Origin: an uncultured Ruaniaceae bacterium
GTDB taxonomy: Bacteria; Actinomycetota; Actinomycetes; Actinomycetales; Beutenbergiaceae
Assembly: GCA_947251855.1 (NCBI GenBank)
Contig: CAMXUZ010000266.1
Coordinates: 1-11,030, forward strand
Direction: 5' to 3'
DNA: 11,030 nucleotides
Positions 6,379 to 11,030 of this stretch are shown piece after piece; position 1 is the stretch's first letter; each line of letters opens with the position of its first letter. The notes beneath the pieces were generated by a model. That model was not told the DNA's origin, searched no databases, and was given only the letters and a program-made list of their open reading frames with translations. Position numbers and translations under genes: made by a program.

Positions 6379-7616
6379 GCCACCACCTCCTTCACGGGCG
6401 TGTACCCCGTCTTCGGTAGAACGAATATTGTCCGGACCAATCCCGGTGCGGCGATGAACAGCACGATCACGGCTTGGATGACGAGCACGATGTCGATCGG
6501 GGTCTTCGCCATGGTCTGCATGAACGGCGCCCCCGCGCGGAGCGCTCCGAACAGCAACGCCGCCCACACCGTTCCCAACGGCCGGGATTTTCCGAGCAGC
6601 GCCACGGTGATCGCGTCGAACCCGATGGACCCGGCGGAGGACTCGACGAAAGTGCGGTTCGTTCCGAGCACCACCGAGGCCCCGCCGAGCCCGGCGAGGA
6701 TTCCCGCGACGCCCAGGACCCACACGTACACCATGTTCACGTTGATCCCCGCGGTCCGGGCGGCGTCCGGGTTCGCCCCCACGGCCCGGAACTTGAACCC
6801 GAGGGTGGAGCGTTCCATCAGCCACCACACGCCCAGGGCCGCGAGCAGCGCGAGCACGAAGCCGAGGTGGAGCCGGAACGGTTCGGGGAGCAGCCGGGGC
6901 AGCATCGCGTTGTCCGCCACGGGCGGCGTGATCGGCTGCGCGGCCCCCTCGCGCATGAACTGGGTCGTGAGCAGGTAGGCGGCGAGCCACGTGGCGATCC
7001 AATTGAGCATGATCGTCACGATCACCTCGTTCGCGCCGGTCTTCGCCTTGAGATAACCCGCGATGCCCGCCCAGATCCCCCCGATGAGGATCGAGCCGGC
7101 GAGGGCGGCGATGAGGAGGAGCGCACCGGGCAGGGTCGCTTTGAAACCGATGATCGCCGCGACGCCGGCGCCCATGAGCACCTGCCCCTGGGCGCCGATG
7201 TTGAACATGCCGGCGCGGAAGCCGATCCCCAGCCCCAGCCCGGCGAACAGCAGCGGGGTCGCCCACACCATCGTCTCGGTGAGCGGGCGGATCATGTTCG
7301 TGAACGACTTCGCCTCGTAATTGAACACCGCGCCTTGGAACAGCGCCACGTAGGAGCGCTTGATCGCGTCCGCGGCGTACCAGAGCATGTCGTAGGGGCG
7401 GGCGAAGAAGTACGACGAGGCCGCTCGGGTCTTCTCGTCGGCGGCAATGATGAGGATTCCGGAGATGAGCAGCGCGCCGACGATGGCGAGGAGGGTGACG
7501 AGCCAGCTCGAGCGCAGCATCTGCTGCAGCAGGTTCGGGTGCGCCGCTTCCTGGACGCGGTTGCCGTCCTCTTCCGGCGCGGGGGTTTCACTCACGTTGG
7601 GATCTTTCTCGCTCAC
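6375..7616 (-). CDS. Nucleoside ABC transporter permease (first subunit, NupP-like)
   Basis: The 413-residue membrane protein of the BPD_transp_2 family pairs with the following permease. A charged cytoplasmic N-terminus (1-33) precedes hydrophobic segments at about 36-58, 115-134, 142-158, 163-188, 196-217, 250-266, 292-318 and 347-395 (the last region probably containing two). Conserved motifs are FRAGMFNIGAQGQ (133-145) and the loop FRAVGANPDAARTAGINV (276-293), which contacts the ATPase, followed by the FDAITVALLGKSRPLG stretch (333-348) typical of this family. The start is GTG at 7616: it overlaps the TGA of the ATPase gene (GTGA, 7613-7616) and is preceded by GGAGG seven bases upstream. 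The overlap at each end indicates tight co-translation of the ATPase and both permeases, giving equal subunit amounts. Comparison is to B. subtilis NupNOPQ-type guanosine/nucleoside transporters; the exact substrate range cannot be read from the sequence. Confidence 0.92.
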   Translation of the reverse strand: MSEKDPNVSETPAPEEDGNRVQEAAHPNLLQQMLRSSWLVTLLAIVGALLISGILIIAADEKTRAASSYFFARPYDMLWYAADAIKRSYVALFQGAVFNYEAKSFTNMIRPLTETMVWATPLLFAGLGLGIGFRAGMFNIGAQGQVLMGAGVAAIIGFKATLPGALLLIAALAGSILIGGIWAGIAGYLKAKTGANEVIVTIMLNWIATWLAAYLLTTQFMREGAAQPITPPVADNAMLPRLLPEPFRLHLGFVLALLAALGVWWLMERSTLGFKFRAVGANPDAARTAGINVNMVYVWVLGVAGILAGLGGASVVLGTNRTFVESSAGSIGFDAITVALLGKSRPLGTVWAALLFGALRAGAPFMQTMAKTPIDIVLVIQAVIVLFIAAPGLVRTIFVLPKTGYTPVKEVVA

Positions 7617-9175
7617 TCGTCAGCCTCCGCCTCGTGCATGATGGTCGGATTCTCCTCGGCCTGGCTCTGCGCCTCGTCGAGCGGGACCCCCGCCATCATC
7701 AACCCGAGGACGTCGCGGTCGGTGGCGCCGGGAACGATGCCGACGATTTCGCCGCGGTACATCACCGCGATCCGGTCCGCGAGCGCGGAGACCTCGTCCA
7801 GCTCGGTGGAGACGATGATCACCGGGGTGCCGGAATCGCGTTCGGAAACGATCCGCTTGTGCACGAACTCGATTGAGCCGACGTCCAACCCGCGGGTGGG
7901 TTGGGAGGCGATGAGGAGTTTCAGTGGCCGGGACATCTCCCGGGCGAGCACGACCTTCTGCTGGTTCCCGCCAGACAGGGAGCTGATCGGTTGATGGATC
8001 GATTGGGTCCGCACGTCGAACTCTTTGCGGTTCTGCTCCGAATGCTCATGGATCTTCGGCAGGTTGAGCGCGAGCCCGCGGGCGAAGGGCGGCTGGTCGT
8101 GCTGATCGAGCACCATGTTCTCCGCGACCGTGAAACTCGCGATCAGCCCGTCGGTGGAGCGGTCCTCCGGGACGAAGCCGACCCCCGAGTTGAGCACGTC
8201 CTTCACCGTCTTGCCGAGCAGTTCCGTGCCGTCCAGGCGGACGCTTCCCGATGCGGCGGTGCGCAGCCCCAGGATCGTCTCCACCAGTTCCGTCTGGCCG
8301 TTTCCCTGCACGCCGGCGACCGCGAGGATCTCACCTCCGTTGACGTGGAACGAGACGTCGTCGACGACGGTGTTCTCCGCCGAATCGAGCACCGAGAGCC
8401 CGCGCACGCGGATCTGCTGGTCGTTCGGCTCCGGCTCGGATTTCTCCACTCCCAGGTTGACGGCGCGGCCCACCATGAGGGAAGCAAGTTCGGTCTCCGT
8501 TGCCGTGGGTTCGGCCGCGCCCACGACCCGCCCGCGCCGGATCACGGTGATTTCATCGGCGACGGCGCGGACCTCGCGAAGTTTGTGAGTGATGAACGCG
8601 ATCGAGGTGCCCGCGTCCCGCAGTTGCCGCATCGTCTCGATGAGTTCATCGGTTTCTTGCGGGGTGAGCACGGCGGTGGGTTCGTCCAGAATGAGGACCT
8701 GGGCGTCCCGGGAGAGCGCCTTGATGATCTCCACCCGCTGCTGCACCCCGACGGGGAGGTCTTCGATGTACGCGTCGGGATCGACCTCGAACCCGAACCG
8801 CGCTGAGATGTCCCGGACGAGTCTGCGGGCCTCCGCGAGGGAGATGACCCCGCCGAACCCGGTCGGCTCGTGCCCGAGGACGACGTTTTCCGCCACCGTG
8901 AAGACGGGCACGAGCATGAAGTGCTGGTGCACCATACCGATCCCGGCGGCCATCGCCGCCCCCGGCCCGGAGAAACTCACGACCTCGTCGTCGATGAGGA
9001 TCTCGCCGTCGTCGGGTTGATAGAGCCCGTAGATACAGTTCATCAGGGTGCTTTTGCCTGCACCGTTCTCGCCCAACAGCGCGTGGATGGTGCCCGGGGT
9101 GAACGTCACGTCGATGTGATCATTCGCCACGAAGGAACCAAACCGCTTCGTCAGGCCTCGCAGCTCGAGTTTCAC
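7613..9175 (-). CDS. Nucleoside ABC transporter ATPase, two nucleotide-binding domains (NupO-like)
   Basis: The 520-residue cytosolic ATPase energises import. Domain one (about 1-240) has Walker A GENGAGKST (35-43), Q-loop Q84, a signature replaced by LPVGVQQRVEI (140-150), Walker B LILDEPTAVL (161-170, E165) and H-loop H197. Domain two (about 255-500) has a degenerate Walker A-like GVQGNGQTEL (288-297), an intact signature LSGGNQQKVVLAREM (400-414), and Walker B LLIASQPTRGLDVG (420-433) with Gln425 in place of the catalytic Glu. This asymmetry, with one competent site made from domain one's Walker motifs and domain two's signature, is normal for the sugar/nucleoside ATPase family. I chose GTG 9175 because VKLELRGLTKRFG is the usual family N-terminus, but AAAGG lies 12 bases upstream, which is long. 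ATG 9232 (19 residues longer) has no Shine-Dalgarno and lies in a small hairpin. It overlaps the next permease by 4 bp. Confidence 0.92.
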   Translation of the reverse strand: MKLELRGLTKRFGSFVANDHIDVTFTPGTIHALLGENGAGKSTLMNCIYGLYQPDDGEILIDDEVVSFSGPGAAMAAGIGMVHQHFMLVPVFTVAENVVLGHEPTGFGGVISLAEARRLVRDISARFGFEVDPDAYIEDLPVGVQQRVEIIKALSRDAQVLILDEPTAVLTPQETDELIETMRQLRDAGTSIAFITHKLREVRAVADEITVIRRGRVVGAAEPTATETELASLMVGRAVNLGVEKSEPEPNDQQIRVRGLSVLDSAENTVVDDVSFHVNGGEILAVAGVQGNGQTELVETILGLRTAASGSVRLDGTELLGKTVKDVLNSGVGFVPEDRSTDGLIASFTVAENMVLDQHDQPPFARGLALNLPKIHEHSEQNRKEFDVRTQSIHQPISSLSGGNQQKVVLAREMSRPLKLLIASQPTRGLDVGSIEFVHKRIVSERDSGTPVIIVSTELDEVSALADRIAVMYRGEIVGIVPGATDRDVLGLMMAGVPLDEAQSQAEENPTIMHEAEADE

Positions 9176-9222
9176 GAAATCAGAAGACCTTTCCCGAACT
9201 GATCGATTGTCCGATTGATGCC

Positions 9223-9238
9223 CGGCGCTCATGCGCCG
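9223..9238. repeat. Short inverted repeat around an alternative ATPase start codon
   Basis: The bases form CGGCGC, a 4-nt loop, then GCGCCG: six perfect G/C pairs. On the minus-strand transcript the loop is ATGA and includes the alternative ATG start at 9232. The stem would make that ATG a poor initiation site unless melted, which supports the GTG at 9175. It lies in the 135-bp gap between the lipoprotein and ATPase genes, after the larger hairpin at 9267-9301. It may also be a chance G+C-rich palindrome. Confidence 0.4.
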
Positions 9239-9266
9239 TTGAGTAAAACATAGCGAACTCAGACGA

Positions 9267-9301
9267 CTATGGCCTGGGCAGCGCACCTGCCCAGGCCATA
9301 G
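9267..9301 (-). terminator. Perfect 15-bp intercistronic hairpin after the binding-lipoprotein gene
   Basis: On the plus strand the arms are CTATGGCCTGGGCAG and CTGCCCAGGCCATAG, exact reverse complements, around a 5-nt loop CGCAC. It begins 9 bp after the lipoprotein stop codon. On the minus-strand transcript it is followed by UCGUCUGAGUU, not a run of U, so it is not a textbook rho-independent terminator. Placed between a substrate-binding protein gene and its ATPase gene, it most likely acts as a partial terminator or as a 3' stabiliser of a processed lipoprotein mRNA, raising binding protein over transporter core. That role is inferred; the hairpin itself is seen directly. Confidence 0.75.
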
Positions 9302-9310
9302 CGCTAGCCG

Positions 9311-10432
9311 CTAGTTCTGGCTCGGCGAGGTGACTTCCAGTTCGCCGGAGACGATCTGCTGCTGAAGGTCCTCGATCTCGGACCGGAGCTCGTCGGGCAC
9401 TTCATCTTCGAAGTCGTGGAACGGCGCGAGGCTCACGCCCTCGTTCTCGAGCGTGCCCACGTAGGGGTCGGCGCTGAACTGGTCGTTCACGGCCGCCTCG
9501 ATCGTGTCGAAGACCGACTGGGCGATCTCCTTCACCACGGAGGTGAGGATGAGGTCCTTGTGGTCCGCGTTCGCGTCCTGCTCGTAACCGTCGGAGTCCA
9601 CCCAGATCACGGAAACACCGTCTTCTTCCGAAGCGGCCTTCAGCGAACCGGATCCAACGGGTCCGGCAACGGGCAGGATGATGTCGGCGCCCTGGGAGAT
9701 GAACTGCTGGGTGGTGTTGTAACCGTTCTCCACGTTGGAGAAGTCGCCGGTTGCGGAACCGTCCTGCTTCTCTTTGTCCCACCCGAGCGCCGTGACATCC
9801 GCGTCGTTGGTCTCGTTGTAGTGGTCCACGCCGTCAACGAACCCGTCCATGAAGATCGTCACCGAGGGGAACAGTTGTCCGCCGTAGGTGGCCACGGTGC
9901 CGGTCTCGCTCATGCCCGCGGCGAGGTAGCCGGCGAGGAAGCTCGCTTCCTGGGTGTTGAACACGAGCGGGCGGGCGTTGTCGATCGGGTCGTCGAACTG
10001 CTCGTCCACCAGCGCGTAGTAGACCTCCGGGTTGGCCTCGGCGGACGCGGCGATCGTGTCCTTGAGCGCGAAGCCGACCCCGATGATGAGGTCACATCCT
10101 GCTTGGACCTGGGAATCGACGTTGGAGTCGTAGTCACTCGGGTCGTTCGACTCCGCCGAGTGGATCTCGACCCCGAGTTCGTCCTCGGCCTTCTTCAGGC
10201 CGTTGAATCCGGATTCGTTGAAGGAGGCATCGTCGAATCCGCCCTCGTCAGAAACCATGCAGGCGGTGAAGTCGACCCCTTCTGCCTCTGGGCTATCACC
10301 TTCGCCGCCGTCATCCGTTTCCTGGGTGTCTTCCGGCGCAGGATCGTCGCCACCCTCGGGTGGGGCGCCACAGGCCGCGAGACCGAGGGCGAAGATCGCC
10401 CCCGTCGCTACCGCATAAATCGACTTCTTCAC
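9311..10432 (-). CDS. BMP-family nucleoside-binding lipoprotein (ABC transporter substrate-binding protein)
   Basis: The 373-residue surface lipoprotein captures substrate for the ABC transporter encoded downstream. A lipoprotein signal (MKKSIYAVATGAIFALGLAAC, quoted in part: LGLAAC) ends in the lipobox LAAC, with the lipidated Cys at 21. A flexible acidic linker rich in Asp, Glu, Gly and Pro follows (about 22-52). The mature domain is the Bmp/Med fold (PF02608), recognised by GGFDDASFNESGFNGL (64-79), the family's GGxDDxSFNxxxxxGL element, and by CDLIIGVGF (113-121). C58 and C113 could form a disulfide. The start is GTG 10432 with GGGAG seven bases upstream. It is the first gene of the operon. 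BMP proteins with cdd and deoA nearby are usually nucleoside binders (compare PnrA, NupN, RnsB), although family members were historically called basic membrane proteins; this one is acidic. Specificity among nucleosides cannot be told. Confidence 0.93.
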   Translation of the reverse strand: MKKSIYAVATGAIFALGLAACGAPPEGGDDPAPEDTQETDDGGEGDSPEAEGVDFTACMVSDEGGFDDASFNESGFNGLKKAEDELGVEIHSAESNDPSDYDSNVDSQVQAGCDLIIGVGFALKDTIAASAEANPEVYYALVDEQFDDPIDNARPLVFNTQEASFLAGYLAAGMSETGTVATYGGQLFPSVTIFMDGFVDGVDHYNETNDADVTALGWDKEKQDGSATGDFSNVENGYNTTQQFISQGADIILPVAGPVGSGSLKAASEEDGVSVIWVDSDGYEQDANADHKDLILTSVVKEIAQSVFDTIEAAVNDQFSADPYVGTLENEGVSLAPFHDFEDEVPDELRSEIEDLQQQIVSGELEVTSPSQN

Positions 10433-10455
10433 GTGCTTTCTCCCGTTGTCGTGGG

Positions 10456-10470
10456 TGCCAATTCCTGGCA
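10456..10470. repeat. Small inverted repeat TGCCA-N5-TGGCA in the operon leader
   Basis: Perfect 5-bp arms TGCCA and TGGCA flank ATTCC, 24 bp upstream of the lipoprotein GTG start and about 15 bp from its Shine-Dalgarno. It could be a regulator half-site pair or a small leader hairpin in the transcript. At this length it could also be chance. I do not recognise a specific regulator. Confidence 0.3.
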
Positions 10471-10528
10471 GTGATGCTTGATCGGGCCAGCCGCAGTCGC
10501 ATGCTCGCGGAAAAGACCCGGGGAAATG

Positions 10529-10550
10529 AGAGTAACCCCTCCGGAGAGGT
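10529..10550. promoter_or_regulatory. Near-palindrome beside a possible -10 box for the nucleoside operon
   Basis: Bases 10535-10550 read ACCCCTCC then GGAGAGGT, a loop-free dyad with seven of eight positions matched (the eighth would be a G-U pair in RNA). Directly downstream on the minus strand is TACTCT (10534 to 10529), a TANNNT -10 candidate that would give a leader of roughly 90 nt before the lipoprotein GTG. A dyad just upstream of the -10 would be well placed as an operator for a nucleoside-responsive repressor. There is no good -35, and the 153-bp gap (10433-10585) shows no conserved riboswitch that I recognise. The same dyad could instead act at the 3' end of the amidohydrolase mRNA. 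Confidence 0.35.
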
Positions 10551-10585
10551 AATGGGACGGCAATCGCACCGCCGATATCTCTTCG

Positions 10586-11030
10586 TTATGATTCGTCTTC
10601 TTTCAGGGACATCGCTGCGACCGTCACCAACGTGCGCACGCCGACGACGATCGCGTCCTCATCGAACACGATGTCGCCTTGGTGCAGGTCATAACTGCGG
10701 CCACCCACGGTGCGGGTGCCCAACCGGATCATTGATCCCGCCCGCTCCATCAGATACCAACCGAAGTCCTCGCCGCCGAGGGACTGTTCGCTCAGGATCA
10801 CGGCCCTGGAACCGTTCGCGTCGCGTGCAGCCGCGCTGATCCGCGTCGTTTCGTGCTCGGTGTTGACCACCGGCGGCACGCCCCGGGTGATCGTCCACTC
10901 GGCCTTCACCCCGGTGGGAGCGGCGACGTGGTCGATGATTTCGCCCACGAGGCGCCCGGCCTCATCCCACGCATACGCGTCGAGGCATCGCAGCGTTCCG
11001 GAGACGACGCCCCGGGCGGGGACCGCATTG
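10586..11030 (-). CDS. M20-family amidohydrolase (aminoacylase/HipO-like), C-terminal part; N-terminus beyond window
   Basis: The frame is open from the right edge to a TAA at 10586-10588, giving 147 residues. An internal ATG at 10948 is not the real start, because the coding match continues upstream of it. The fragment opens with NAVPARGVVSGTLRCLD, which corresponds to the N-x-x-P-x-x-x-x-x-x-G-T-x-R segment at the end of the M20 dimerisation domain. It then has SLGGEDFGWYLMERAGSMI, matching the G-x-EDF-x-xY element of the peptidase M20D subfamily, and LHQGDIVFDEDAI, whose His is the expected last metal ligand. Such enzymes are metal-dependent and cleave N-acyl amino acids or similar amides. 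The active-site Cys/His/Glu of the N-terminal domain are outside the window, so activity and substrate cannot be judged. It is co-directional with the nucleoside operon, 153 bp upstream, and may share or precede its promoter. Confidence 0.85.
   Translation of the reverse strand, partial: NAVPARGVVSGTLRCLDAYAWDEAGRLVGEIIDHVAAPTGVKAEWTITRGVPPVVNTEHETTRISAAARDANGSRAVILSEQSLGGEDFGWYLMERAGSMIRLGTRTVGGRSYDLHQGDIVFDEDAIVVGVRTLVTVAAMSLKEDES

Noticed and set aside
5098..7266. A 722-codon minus-strand frame that could look like a fusion upstream of permease two
   Set aside because: Only the part from the ATG at 6378 is coding; upstream of that it overlaps permease one out of frame and reads as low-complexity Arg/Gly/Ala sequence.
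5482..7994. Two overlapping plus-strand frames of about 500 codons opposite the permeases and ATPase, rich in His, Arg, Glu and Asp
   Set aside because: The composition is that of reverse-complemented high-GC membrane-protein codons; no domain is recognisable and the opposite strand is fully explained.
7613..9175. Gln in place of the Walker B Glu and a missing first signature in the ATPase, as possible inactivation
   Set aside because: These substitutions are standard in the two-domain sugar/nucleoside ATPase family, which keeps one active composite site.
10433..10585. Possible purine or other riboswitch before the nucleoside operon
   Set aside because: I could not find conserved core elements of any known riboswitch class on either strand.
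1..11030. Mobile elements, CRISPR arrays, tRNA/rRNA genes or defence-system genes
   Set aside because: There are no repeat-spacer patterns, transposase or integrase motifs, terminal repeats or RNA gene signatures, and nearly all sequence is accounted for by metabolic genes with uniform base composition.

Overview
The window looks like ordinary chromosome from a high-G+C Gram-positive bacterium (Actinomycetota, perhaps Micrococcales or Actinomycetales). G+C is roughly two thirds by eye. GTG and TTG starts are used, genes are tightly packed with ATGA/GTGA overlaps, -10 boxes are of the TANNNT type, and the lipoprotein and formylglycine-generating enzyme resemble actinobacterial forms. I cannot name a genus. 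All genes but one are on the minus strand.

Layout from left to right. (1) 1-773, minus: two overlapping genes for small DUF202 (YidH-type) membrane proteins, the second cut by the left edge. (2) 826-2346, minus: a type I sulfatase with the C-T-P-A-R formylglycine motif and no signal peptide. (3) 2347-2456: a divergent promoter region with a 22-bp inverted repeat. (4) 2457-3356, plus: a formylglycine-generating enzyme (FGE) with both catalytic cysteines, which would activate the sulfatase. (5) 3377-10432, minus: a six-gene nucleoside uptake and salvage operon. In transcription order it holds a BMP-family binding lipoprotein, a double-domain ABC ATPase, two permeases, cytidine deaminase (cdd) and thymidine/pyrimidine-nucleoside phosphorylase (deoA). 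(6) 10586-11030, minus: the C-terminal part of an M20-family amidohydrolase, cut by the right edge.

How the genes work together. The lipoprotein captures nucleosides outside the membrane, and the ATPase and two permeases import them. Cdd converts cytidine and deoxycytidine to uridine and deoxyuridine. DeoA then cleaves pyrimidine nucleosides to free base and (deoxy)ribose-1-phosphate. A perfect 15-bp hairpin between the lipoprotein and ATPase genes probably lets the binding protein be made in excess over the transporter core. Separately, FGE would convert Cys60 of the sulfatase to formylglycine in the cytosol.

I found no rRNA, tRNA, CRISPR array, insertion sequence, phage gene or defence system, and no clear evidence of a wholly undescribed system. 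The points most worth a second look are the inverted repeat between FGE and sulfatase (possibly a metal-regulator operator), the intercistronic hairpin, the likely leaderless start of FGE, and the uncertain start of the ATPase, whose alternative start codon lies in a small hairpin.
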